A stretch of 64,000 bases of DNA. Source: Salvator merianae. Its lineage: Eukaryota > Chordata > Lepidosauria > Squamata > Teiidae. Where the stretch lies: NCBI GenBank assembly GCA_003586115.2, contig QVOM02000073.1, positions 32,418,468 through 32,482,467 on the forward strand, given 5' to 3'. How positions within the stretch are numbered: position 1 is the stretch's first letter; each line of letters starts with the position of its first letter. Below the pieces are notes generated by a model. The model was not told the origin of the DNA, did no database searches, and saw nothing but the letters and a program-made list of their open reading frames with translations. A program made the translations under genes and the position numbers. Positions 47,481 through 58,340 of this stretch are shown here, piece by piece.

Positions 47481-50297
47481 GGAGGTAACAAAATTAAGAC
47501 TTGGGCATGCCTGTGCATAGCAGTAGAAAAGAAGTGAAAAGAATTGCAAGTATTTGTGTCCTGGAAAGTACAAAATGAAGTAGCACTTCTATAGTAGATT
47601 TGTGAAAAAATGAAGTTCTCTAATCATGTTGTCTGTCATGTTAATATCAGCAAACCTATCAGAAAAATACAGCACTTGACTTAAAGTATAAACATATGGG
47701 CAAGGAAAAAAAAATCATTTTCTATCTCTTCAGGAAGGTTCAGAGGGTTTGACTTATGACTTTTTCTCTTTGGAGATATGACCACTCCCTGTTGACTGTA
47801 AGCTGCCCAAAGGCAGCTCATGCAGATGAAACCTTACAAGTAAGTACTGTGAATAGGTTGGCTGTGGAGCCAATGTCTAAAATCCTAACCTCTAGACCCA
47901 TGATTCAACTTTACACTTAGCTCTGCAATTCTAAAAATGGTTACTAGAGATGCCTGAGGACTGGGAAAGACTCCATGGCATAGAAATACTAATGATAGAA
48001 AGTTGTAAGACAAAGAAACACAGAAGGTCTAATAAAATAGGAACAAAACCAAATAGGTGCTAATTATAGAATTCTGTACAAACTTGACAACTTTCATTCC
48101 ACAGCCTCTGAGGAAGGCCAGGACAGGTATACACAGCCTCACTCACTCTGTTCTTGACCTGAATCAAGCAATCTAAGCCAAGATCAGTCTCTGCTTTGCA
48201 CACCAGTGTGCACAGTGCAGAACCTGTCTGTGACTGGGATGGTATAAGAAGGAAGTAGGAAAAAGTAAAGACATATTATGGATTCTAGGTAAAAATGCTC
48301 GAAATTCAGATGTTTAAAAGAAATATATCCCCATAATTACTCTGATAAAAATTTGTAAAAAAGTTAAATCTTCCATATGCTTTAAAAAGTTTATATTTGT
48401 GCAAAGGAATAATTTAGGAAATGGTTTGTTATTTGTTTGTGGGTGTAAAGTACATTTCCACCCCTAAGGATTGCATTATTTGTACTCTGAAAACCCAATT
48501 TTTATGGACATATCGTAAATCTGCAAGCATCCATCCTAGCAGAGATAAAAGTACTTTCAATATTAAAAGCACTTTTAAAGACTATTGTACAAAACGTCTT
48601 TGCAACACAATCAGTGAGGACAGCAATACTGATTATGCCCAAATCTTCTTCACTGATCAGCATGTGCAACTGGGAGAATTCCAAAACAGGAAATTATTAC
48701 TTTCCTTGTATGCCAATCAACACACTACTATCCCTCTCACAACTAAAACATTTGGATATAGGTTTAGGGTTTAAGGACTGATCCATGTTTGGAAAAACTA
48801 TTCCATATCTTCTTTTATATGTCTGGAATAACAAGAAGTAATGGTTTACATTTTTAAATGGTTAGAAATAGATGCTATAAAGCAGGCACTAACTAACATA
48901 TCTGGAATCCAGACACAGTTCCATATGGCAACCAAACTGCTGGTCTTTTGTGTTGATCCATCCAAGTTAATTCAGATGAAGGACTTTTTAAAAATCAATA
49001 TATCACACTTGAGACAAAGTAAGCCCCATCAAACAATGTTATAAAAACAACACTAACACTATGAAATAAGCAATAGTTTTATTTACTTATTATGCACAAA
49101 GATTGTAATAGCCCACAGAGCTACTCTTATAATCTGACCTTTCCTTTTCATCTAAAAGAAGGAAGCCATACAGCTGCAACCCACTTGCATAAAATGTGGT
49201 AGGAAGGGAAACAGATTTTGCTAGCTAGTAAGAAGGTGTTTGTTTTGTTTGAGAGTTAAACACAACAATAACTAAAAATAAAATCCTTCTTTTTGTTCCA
49301 GAATTGTAAAAGAAGCAAACTGATCCAGTTTCTTAATTATCTATTGAAGTTATATTGCAGTATAGCTATCAAAGAAGGCACAAGGTCATTAAAGCAGAAA
49401 TTTACCTTGGCAGAAGAAAGAAGACAAAGGGCACTTATGAAAATTCACTATAATTTTGACAACATCAGATCATTATTCTTCAATTGTTTACTTTACTAAT
49501 GAATAATAGAATGTTTTTAGAAAACACAATGAAAAATAAAATGGTCTTATCATGAAACTTCCTATACTGGAAGGTTTTTCACTTCTACATAGCACATGCA
49601 AACTTTTTTTTTCTTTTTTTAAATCATCTTTCTTCTATTCAATATGAATCTAATTACAGTAGGTAATCTGTCGAAAGGGGCTGGTAAAAGCACTAAATTC
49701 CACTAGGTAAATTAAAAAACTTTTGAAGAAAGGGCTTTTGATTCCACACTGAAAATGCAGATCACTGACCACAGCCTAAGCTTGCAAAATAATAAAATGA
49801 AATCCAATGTATTGTATGCTACATTATGGAAAAGCTAAACAGTAAAATGAAATAAGGGTTGTGTTATCTATGTGAACAACTACAATAAAAAGGGAAGGAA
49901 CATACACTGGTCCCTGTAGGGTAAGTGTGACATTGGATGGCCACAGTCTAGCATTTAATACGTCAAATCTGACACTTTTTGAGTATTCTTATGCAGACAT
50001 AGCAAGTCATTTTTCAACTGGCTTACACGCTAATACAGGTTCCTACTGAGCTGAGTGGTTTATAGGTTCATCTCTGTGAATGAATAAAATCTAGGAGAAG
50101 GCTTATTTAAAGGAAGGTAATAAAAGAGTATGAATGTATATACGTGTTTCTAGATCAAAGATTTCATGTTCTCCGGAAGCCAAATGCTTAAGAGAAAAAA
50201 TGATCTAAAAGATTGAGCACTTTTGACACCAAAGATGTGACTGAAGCCGCAACACAAAAATTAGGAAATGGTGTGGGACACAGAAAAGCATTCTCTT
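47481..50297. other. Unassigned sequence
   Basis: No exon recognised. The longest frame (117 codons, 48,421-48,774, plus) has no domain I know. Small A/T runs only. Confidence 0.4.
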
Positions 50298-50935
50298 CTA
50301 AGGGCTTTTCTGTGCTTTCTTCTAGTCTGGATGGTATCCGTCTTCTGGGTCTTTTTTATCCACACACTGGTATGGACTAAAGAGGCTTGCCCCTGCTAGC
50401 TGCCACTGGTACACTCTCTGTATTCCAGATGAAGTGTATTCCAGATCAGGAGATCCAAAATGACCTCCTGGTCTGCTTCTGGGCCAGAATATCCATAGAC
50501 CTTGGCCCTTTCTGCACTTGGACGTATTCCAGATTATGTCTCAGAATAGGGACCTGCCGTGTGCATGCTAGTGCAGACTATGGTAGGCCCTGGGCAAGAC
50601 AATTCATAGCTTGCACTAGCATGTGGATAGCAGATCCCTATTCTGGGATATAATCCACAATAAGGCCAAGTGCAGAAAGGGCCCTTGATAACAAGGTCTT
50701 CCAGCATACTAGGGCCACAGCAAATGCATTTTGGTGCCATGCCTTGATGCTGAAATGGGTCTTCCAGGGGCTCTGAGGCCAGATATCTTCATTCTTTGCG
50801 ATTGGAGCCAGCTCCAAAGTACATGCAAGCTTCAGGGTTGGTGCAGGGACTGATCCAGAACAGATTGGGACTAGCTCCTGCCTGATCTGGATGTACAAAT
50901 CCAGAACTGTACAGGTAAATGCAGAAAAGCTCCTA
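50298..50935. mobile_element. MITE-like element (GGGCTTTTCTG ends) with a nested copy
   Basis: The left end GGGCTTTTCTGTGCTTTC and the right end (reverse complement GAGCTTTTCTGCATTTAC) form inverted termini. The interior words 'ggtcttttttatccacacac' and 'tggtatggactaaagaggct' recur in the copy at 57,502 (inverted), and 'gcaagcttcagggttggtgc' recurs at 55,020. A 180-bp relative is inserted inside at 50,504-50,683, so this copy is the older of the two. Confidence 0.6.
50504..50683. mobile_element. Hairpin MITE, 180 bp, nested
   Basis: It starts GGCCCTTTCTGCACTTGG and ends with the reverse complement. The two halves pair over most of the length, meeting near 50,590. CTT flanks both sides (50,501-50,503 and 50,684-50,686), compatible with a 3-bp target duplication. 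A second copy of the same length is at 52,979-53,158. Confidence 0.78.
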
Positions 50936-51299
50936 GGCTTCAGTATGTAGGAGGGAAGTTTTAATTATTTTCTTCAACAAGAGGTGGTTCGCCTATTGGT
51001 GAATCACCTCTGCTTAGCAAAGGGTTCAAAATCTGATAGAAATTTACATTCATTAAGAGACATATTTGGCTTTATGTACAGTTTGACTCTAAAATGAGAC
51101 ATTCCAAAATGCATTCCACACATTCAGAAGAAAAACGTGTTTTACAGCTGCCTAAAAACTTCTGCTAAATTTGGGTTGTAATCACACTAGGCATTTTTGG
51201 GGTGAATATATATTAAGGATCACCCCATCTGTAGTCACAGGAAAAAGCCACACAGTTTTAAAAAGAAGCACCTAAAAGCCTCTTATCTGGTTTCTCTCA
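50936..51299. other. Unassigned sequence
   Basis: Nothing recognised. A 'ttgtaatcacactagg' phrase weakly recalls MITE ends. Confidence 0.35.
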
Positions 51300-51303
51300 T
51301 CTT

Positions 51304-52843
51304 CACTGTGCTGTTGAGCGAATAAGAGAATCAAGGCTCTGTATGGACAAGGAGAAGGTGAGGGAACACTTAGCAAACTTAAATGAATTCAAGTCTCCAG
51401 GCCCAGATGAATTACATCCTAGAGTGCTGAAGGAATTAGCTGATATAATTGCTGAACCACTCTCTGTGATATTTGAGAACTCATGGAAAACAGAAGTCCC
51501 AGAAGATTGGAGAAGAGCGAATGTTGTACCTATCTTTAAAAAAGGAAAGAAGGCTGACCCAGGCAACTACAGGCCTGTGTGCCTGACTTCAATACCAGGC
51601 AAGATACTTGAACAAATCATTAAGCAGCATATATGGGAACACTTGGATGGGAATGCAGTAATTAACCAGAGCCAACATGGATTTGTAACAAGCAAGTCAT
51701 GCCAGACTAATCTCATTTCCTTTTATGACAAAATTACTGGATGGATCGATCAAGGAACGGCTGTGGACATAGTATATCTTGACTTTAGCAAAGCCTTTGA
51801 CAAGGTGTCTCATACTATACTTATTAAAAAAAATGATCAAATATGGGATTGACAGGACAACTGTTAGGTGGATTCATAACTGGCTTAGTGATCGTACTCA
51901 AAGAGTGGTCATAAATGGCTTCACATCCGATTGGAAGACTGTCTCGAGTGGGGTACCGCAAGGCTCTGTCTTGGGCCCATTGCTGTTCAACATTTTTATA
52001 AATGATCTGGATGAAGGAGTCGAGGGGACGCTGATCAAATTTGCAGACAACACAAAGCTAGGAGGAGTTGCTAACACTAGGGAGGAGAAGGAGAGGATTC
52101 AAAAGGATTTGGACAAGCTTGAACAGTGGGCTGAAACTAACAGAATGACATTTAACACGGAGAATTGCAAAGTTTTACATCTAGGTAGGAAAAATGACAA
52201 TATCCAATACAGAATGGGAGGAATCTCGCTGAGCAGCAGCACATGTGAAAAGGATCTGGGTGTACTAGTAGATCATAGATTAAACATGAGTCAACAGTGT
52301 GATGCAGCTGCAAAAAAGGCAAACACCATCCTGGGCTGTATCAAGAGGAGTCTAGAGTCTAGATCACAAGACGTAATTGTCCCACTTTACTCTTCCTTGG
52401 TCAGACCTCATCTGGAGTACTGTGTCCAGTTCTGGGCGCCCCAGTTTAAAAGGGACATTGACAAACTGGAACAAGTTCAGAGAAGGGCAACCAAAATGGT
52501 GAGCGGTCTGCAAACCATGTCCTACGAGGAACGGTTAAAGGACCTAGGAATGTTTAGCCTGCAGAAGAGAAGACTGAGAGGAGATATGATAGCTGTTTTC
52601 AAATATCTGAAGGGCTGTCACGGTGCAGAAGGATTGGCCCTATTCTCAGTTGCACAAGAAGGAAGGACTAGAAATAATGGGATGAAACTTCAAGGGAGTA
52701 GATACAGGCTAGATATTAGGAAAAACTTTCTGACCGTAAGGGCAATCAGTCACTGGAACAGGTTACCACAGGAGGTGGTGGGCTCTCCTTCACTGGAGAT
52801 CTTCAAGGAAAGGCTGGACAGATATCTGTCTAGGATGGTGTAG
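51304..52843 (+). pseudogene. CR1 ORF2 reverse transcriptase, inactivated
   Basis: The enzyme copies LINE RNA into DNA at the target site. The first open part (51,343-51,852) reads 'GPDELHPRVLKELAD', 'VPEDWRRANVVPIFKKG', 'NYRPVCLTS' and motif A '[13 protein letters not shown]'. A one-base shift in an A8 run (51,826-51,833) moves the frame. The second part (51,779-52,843, 354 codons) continues 'GVPQGSVLGPLLFNIFIND'. Motif C then reads FADN instead of FADD, because codon 52,049-52,051 is AAC. C-terminal words include 'QRRATKMVSG' and 'WNRLPQEVVGSPSLEIFKER', then stop. The lost second catalytic Asp and the frameshift make it non-functional, but damage is otherwise slight. Confidence 0.93.
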
Positions 52844-52899
52844 TGAATCCTGCATTCAGCAGGGGATTGGACTCGATGACCCTGGAGGTCCCTTCCAAC

Positions 52900-52925
52900 T
52901 CTATGATTCTATGATTCTATGATTC
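52900..52925 (+). repeat. CR1 3' octamer repeat
   Basis: About three units of ATTCTATG end the CR1 copy. The minus-strand CR1 at 60,356 begins with the matching complement (CATAGAATCATAGAAC). Confidence 0.92.
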
Positions 52926-52978
52926 CCACTGGCTACCACCAGCCCATTTTTCCAGGGACCGGATTGGTCAGAGACAAT

Positions 52979-53158
52979 GGCCCTTTCTGCACTAGGCTTT
53001 ATTCCGGATTATATCTCAGAAAAGGGACCAGCCATCTGCATGCTAGTGCAGACTATGGGAGGCCCTGGGCAAGACCTTTCATAGTTTGCACTAGCATGTG
53101 GATGGCAGGTCCCTATTCTGGGATATAATCCACAATAAAGCCAAGTGCAGAAAGGGCC
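52979..53158. mobile_element. Hairpin MITE, 180 bp, second copy
   Basis: It has the same length and ends as 50,504-50,683 (GGCCCTTTCTGCACTAGG and its complement). The arms pair over about 84 bp each. The 3-bp flanks differ here (AAT and TCT), so the duplication has decayed or was never present. It lies about 50 bp beyond the CR1 3' end. Confidence 0.75.
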
Positions 53159-54737
53159 TCTGAGCCTCCATATTGGCTAGAGCCTCTGAAGCCTCCCATC
53201 TTTGAGTGCCTAGTGACTTACCGTGCCTTGTCCCAGGGTGAGCACCTTCCCCCTAGCCTGAATGATGAATCAAATTTCCCTCGCTTTGTTACCCCCTCCC
53301 TCCACTTTTCTGATAAAATGGCAGCTGTGTCAGTGTTCCCTGGCGCCTTACCCCCACTCTTGTCACCATATCCACCCCTCTGAGCAGTTTTTAGTGCAAA
53401 GCATGGTGGAGGGATTTTCCTAGGATTTTTTCCAGAATGCTGCAGAACTTTGTACCTTTTTAAATAGAGAATCCCTCATTACCCCTACCTGTAACCTGAT
53501 TAGTTGGCCATCCGTAGCAGCTGTTTCCACTGGCTACATCCAACCCACTCTAAAGAGCAACTTTCCCTGGGAATTAATACGACCCATCTGGGGAAGGGGC
53601 AGATGATCACAAGCTTAGAGACATAATAAATGTTATTTTTAAAATTTCCAGTCTGCTCCTGAGTTTCAAATGCACTCTGGGAGCAATCTTAAACACATAT
53701 GTGATTGCACCCTTAGGCTCAAAAACAAACCCAAAAATAAGAGGGTGTAAGAAGTCCTTCATTTCTTCCCATTTTCTCACATTTTTTTATACTTTGGTCA
53801 TTGTTAGAATACAACCTCACTTGTGCTTCCTATGTTTCTGTTGGTGTTCACTTCAAATATGAATAATCCCAACTTCTGAGTTTATAATGCAGAACTGCCA
53901 ATCGATGCCAAGTAAGTCACAGCTCAATAATGTCTTAAAAGATAATCTTTAGAGGCAGACAAGACCTCCCAATGCCCAATAGGTTTTGATGCTAAAACTG
54001 AGCAGCACAGATGAACTGCAAACCTTTTACTATGAATTTGAGTCATCCTGCCCTTCCAAGTCAAGAGAAGTTTAAGTGTGTGTATGTGTGTGTGTGCACG
54101 CGCACGCAACTGCCAAGTAATGCCTCCCAGAAAACCACACACACTTCAACATAATAAGCAGCCTCTGCACAGCATCTTTTCTTTGAGACTGAATTACACA
54201 CCTCACCCACCAGCAGGGTGGTCCATTCGCAAAAATGCTGAAGTCTTTTTGGCATTGCAGTCAGTGTGGTTGAGTGCCTGGTGTGTAGATAAACATTAGG
54301 AATTCAATAGCAATTCAAACCCTGAATAGCCAGAAGCTGAAAATTTTGGCTGAAAAGAGACAAAGATAAATAAACAGCCTACTTTTTTATACTATCTGCT
54401 GAGCATTTGTACAACTCCTCCAACAATGCAATTGTCTAGCTCTTACTGTATATCATCCCAAGATAGGCCTTATCTTAAGCATGAAATGGGGAAAAAAAGT
54501 CATGTGATTAAATCAACCCTTTACACATTCAGAACAAGAAAAGTTTCTTAATTTATCTCTGTTGAGCCCATCCACTGACACTACTGTCTTCGTCATCTGG
54601 CAGCTAGGCAAGAGATAAGGGAAACATTTTAGGCCTCAGTACAAGAACTCCCACAGGTAACAATTTCTGAAAAGAATGTAAAAAGGGCCTTGCTGGAGTG
54701 GTTCAAGAAGTAGTCTAAAGAGGTCTCTAGATATTGG
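53159..54737. other. Unassigned sequence
   Basis: No gene recognised. A (TG)n tract with a CGCACGC tail is described separately. Confidence 0.4.
54075..54110. repeat. (TG)n microsatellite with alternating CG tail
   Basis: TGTG...TGTGCACGCGCACGCA is an alternating purine-pyrimidine tract of about 34 bases. Such tracts can adopt Z-DNA in general, but no function is implied here. Confidence 0.85.
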
Positions 54738-55143
54738 GCCTTTCTGCATTTACCTGCAATCCTGATTACTGCACCTCATTTGTCCTCTTCAGGGCCTCTT
54801 CTATCTACATGCTAATATGGATTAGGGAGGCCTTCCCCCAGCTAGAATGCTCCAGATGGAGCATGATCTAGATGAGGAGGCTCCAGGGTACTGGTCAGGG
54901 GTAATTCGGATCATGGAGGCATATGAAATGTGTGCTGCTGAAATGGGTCCCATGGGGGCTCCAAGGCCAAGAACTTTTGTTCCTAGCTGTCGAAGCTTGT
55001 GGAGGCTGGCTCTGAAGCTCATGTGAGCTTCAGGGCCGGTGCAGAGGCTGGGCTGGAACAGGCCATCACAACGCAGATAGCCTTGTTCTGGGCAAGAGCA
55101 ATCCGTCCCTGCTTTAGTAAGCAAAAGGTAAGTGCAGAAAAGT
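54738..55143. mobile_element. MITE-like element, GGGCCTTTCTGC ends
   Basis: The left end is GGGCCTTTCTGCATTTACC. The reverse complement of the right end is GACTTTTCTGCACTTACC. ATT flanks both sides (54,734-54,737 region and directly after 55,143). The interior shares 'gagcttcagggccggtgc' and 'gggctggaacagg' with the copies at 6,468 and 50,298. No transposase. Confidence 0.62.
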
Positions 55144-56449
55144 CATTGTTTGACAACAAATTCTACATCCTGACTATGGGCCGGTAGCTGGGCTAATGTA
55201 ATGCAACAGCATCTAGACAACAATACCTTGGCTCTCCTGTCTACTGAATCCTATTTCATCAAGAAGTCAAAGAAATCATTTTTTAAAAATCATCAAGGGC
55301 AGGGGTAGGGGCAGGCAAAAGCAGCATTTTGTATGTGCCAGCATTCTGCTCCTCTTGCCCAAAGAAACAACCTACCATTACACCTTGGATAACTACTCTG
55401 AGGACACTTCTTTGGCATTTGGGTGTCTCCCGCACTTTCGTGTCAACCCTTTCACAGGAATGTTGAGCCACAGACACAGATCATGATTCAACTTCCAGTC
55501 TTACATCTAGTCAGACTTTCTATGAAGCGGGGAACTCAGTGTCAGACGGCACACAACTATCTGCCACCCCCCCACCCCCATAGTGACTCATTAGGAAAAA
55601 GACTCCATATGATGCCATAGAAATATTTTGTTATAATTATTTTTATGGTGCCATAAATGATTTTTATTCATTATAATTATCTTAAAATATTTATACCACA
55701 CTTCCCATAAAAAGGAAAAATCTGAAAGCAGTTTACAGAAAAAGAATGAAAAGAAGAGTAAAACACTAAAAAAAATTAACTGTTAAAAACAAAAGTTGGG
55801 TGGGTTAGAGACAGAACAACCATTCATACAGGAAATGCCTTGCTGAAAAAATGAGACTGAGGGAGATATTCTGACACTTCTTAGACAGGATCCATATGGT
55901 CCTCCTGCACTGTGCCAGCAGGACACACAGAGTAACCACATATAACTGCATACTAAAAGAGGGCTAAACATGCTTTTGGTGCACAGTGAATGCACATCCC
56001 TGCAGTCCAGCCACTTCCGGAGAAGAATCTTCTCCTGGGAGTGCTCTGTTTGCAGACAAGAAAGGAAGTGGCAGGAATGGCCTACAGTCCACTACAGACC
56101 CTGGCAACATTTTGCCAGACTCCTAAAATGGCTCACTTATGGGGGCATTTCCAGAGATTAGCAAGACATCACCGATCAGACACATCAATGCTGGGAACTT
56201 TCATTATCCAGCCTCAAAGTCTGCACAGGCCAGGACGTGCAGCCAGTGCTGACAGCCCTCAAACCCAAATCTGCGAAAAGCAAGTGCTCTGGCCCTGACG
56301 CAGTCTCCTCCATTCTAGCCAAACAGTGCTTGTTCTTCTTTAGTCCTGATGGCAGTGGGACTGTCTCTGGTAATAGGAGGTAGTACGCCTCCCAAATCCA
56401 GCTGCTGAGAGAATATTAACAGAGCAAGCTATGTGTTCGTGTCCTGCTA
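55144..56449. other. Unassigned sequence
   Basis: A weak 'atttataccacacttcccat...cagtttacagaaa' phrase (about 55,690-55,740) resembles the old LINE-derived repeat at 880 and 41,447. Nothing coding recognised. Confidence 0.35.
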
Positions 56450-56560
56450 GTGGACTGCCTTGTGCAGTTGGTGGGCTAGAGCTAGGGCTAGAAAATGAAC
56501 TGGTAGACTAGATGGGCCATGGGTCCAATTTAATGTAGGAGGGTAATGTTCTTATGTCAT
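56450..56560 (+). mobile_element. CR1/L3-like LINE 3' tail (sense)
   Basis: The words 'ctggtagactagatgggccat', 'gggtccaatttaatg' and 'taatgttcttatgtc' follow the sense 3' terminus of the family. Confidence 0.55.
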
Positions 56561-56739
56561 AATCTAGGAAGATGACAGCATGGTAGAGAGAGACCTAGCA
56601 TGGTAGAGAGAGACTACATTATAGTTTCATCAGAGGTTTTCAACAACAAATGCTGCTCTGGATATGAGTCTGTATTCTGTATTCACTGTAACTTCTTCTA
56701 GTGATGCCTGTTGGATTTGCTAGTGCTTCAAGGCCATGA

Positions 56740-57060
56740 CACAGGTTGTATGAGAAGATAACCTTGTTGGTAGGATGTTCCTGAGTTCAAGACTCTAGGA
56801 ATTTGCCTGTTCTAGAGAAAGCTGAACTCCCTCAAAGGTGCAGGTACTTTGGAAATCAGATCTGTCACTGGAGACCCAAGTGACTTCGATGGCTAGAAGT
56901 ACCCAATACCAGCTTTGGCTGGTGTGCCAGATGTGACCTTACTTGCATAGGGGGAGCCTGGGCACTTTTGCCCATGCCCTGGTAACCTCATGTTTGGATT
57001 ATGAGCCCTATGTGGTGCTGAAGTTGCAACTGGTATAAAATGCAATTTGCCCCGCAGTGG
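56740..57060 (+). mobile_element. L2-like LINE fragment, plus strand
   Basis: The order 'gaatttgcctgttctagag', 'gaactccctcaaagg', 'cagctttggctggtgtgcca', 'catgccctggtaacctcatg', 'tttggattatgagccctat' and 'gaagttgcaactggt' is the L2 ORF2 segment between the catalytic motif and the C-terminal 'SRLDYCNALY' block. The same opening words appear at 63,650. Stops and indels are frequent, so it is dead. Confidence 0.65.
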
Positions 57061-57501
57061 AATTCTCCTTGTAGGAGCATTATTTCCACCAGGAGCCTAT
57101 TTAGGTGCATTGGAAATGGCACTAGAAGTTGGGGCTGGGCAGAAATCAAGGAGGTGACGGCAAATTCTGTCTGCCAACATACCCTGAAAGCACATAAAAG
57201 AGGCTTACAGATCTATGAAGTCTTCCAGAAATGGGATGTTGCAGGGTCTGAATGGGGACAGGGACTTGCAGACTTCTAGTCACCAGGGTACCCTTGGAAC
57301 CCTGCACTGGTGCTCTAGGTCCCTAGGTGGATGGCACAGAAAAGCCACAAGAAATAGAACAAAATATCATGCTTAAGGGGTAAGTAGCTGGAGAATTTGG
57401 CTGTCTCAGATTTGTCTACTAGAAGAAGAGAATGCTGAAAAGCATTTACCTCGCTTTTAATTTTGCAGGGTGGGGAAGACAGAGGAAAAGGGGAAAGAGA
57501 A

Positions 57502-57922
57502 GGTCTTTCTTCACTTACCTGCACATATTCTGATCAACCATTCCATGTCGGGCAGCTGCAGGTCCCAATCGGGTCTGGATCTTACTTTGAAGCTGACCCT
57601 GACGGCCAGGAACAAACGTTTCTGACTTTGGAGCCCTGTGGAACCCAATTCAGCAGTGCAACAAAGCACACCACTGAAATGGGTCCTCCATGACTCTCGT
57701 ACACCAGCAGGCATATTTTATCAGAACCATCAGTATTCTAGCTTTTAACCAGTCTGGGGAACCATTTTGGGCCTCACAATCCAGATTATACTCTGTCTGG
57801 TGCAGACAGAGCATACCAGCAGTGGCTATTGGTGGTGGGGCTTCTTTAGTCCACACCAGCATGCAGACAAAACAGACCCAGAAGACAATCAAGTTTCAGA
57901 ACAGAGGAAAGTGCAGAAGGCC
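57502..57922 (-). mobile_element. MITE-like element, inverted relative to 50,298
   Basis: Its reverse complement begins GGCCTTCTGCACTTTCC and continues 'tgtcttctgggtctgttttg' and 'gctggtgtggactaaagaag'. These match the start of the element at 50,298. It ends 'gtgcaggtaagtgaagaaag'. AGA lies next to both ends. No transposase. Confidence 0.6.
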
Positions 57923-58136
57923 AGAAAGAGAGAGAGAGAGACCTGAAAAATTATGTTCTGTATGTAGACGCTAACTGAGCCATGCTTATAAAAACAAATA
58001 GCCCTTTCTGCTACTTTACATGGTCTCATTTTGAGGTTTTTGGTCTCCAATTAATCAATACCCAAGATGTATACCAGTATCCAATTGCTGAAGTTCTGTC
58101 TCTGCCTTCATTTGTGAAGAAGCTGTTTCCCAGGCT
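57923..58136. other. Unassigned sequence
   Basis: A short GA repeat is at about 57,925-57,943. Nothing else recognised. Confidence 0.4.
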
Positions 58137-58340
58137 CAGTTCACATGCAGTATAAAAAAAGAAGCAGCACCATAAAGGTAGTTCGAAGATGGCTTACAGA
58201 TGGTACATGTGTGTGCTCAGTGTGCTTATCCCATCTCTAATGCACACTAAAGTCCAGAAACAGCATTTTCAAAATGCATTAGAAGTAATTTGGATATGGG
58301 ATGAAAACACTAGTGCCACATGCTATCATCTCCAAGATTC
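58137..58340 (+). mobile_element. Diverged MITE-like family B copy
   Basis: It begins 'ttcacatgcagtataaaaaa' and contains 'gaagatggcttacagatggt' and 'cttatcccatctctaatgca'. These follow the family order seen at 6,909 and 23,690. The second half is poorly conserved. Confidence 0.4.

Larger units (their letters stand above)
51300..52925 (+). mobile_element. CR1 LINE, 5'-truncated, with intact 3' end
   Basis: The element carries the reverse transcriptase and C-terminal part of CR1 ORF2, then about 55 bp of 3' untranslated sequence ('ggactcgatgaccctggagg', 'tcccttccaactctatg'), and ends in repeated ATTCTATG octamers (about 52,900-52,925), the standard CR1 terminus. The 5' end is missing (endonuclease and ORF1 absent), which is typical of CR1 copies. 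It lies between MITE copies at 50,504 and 52,979. Confidence 0.95.

Noticed and set aside
48421..48774. 117-codon plus-strand frame as a possible small gene
   Set aside because: AT-rich composition, no domain, and no promoter or splice evidence. A chance frame is the simplest reading.
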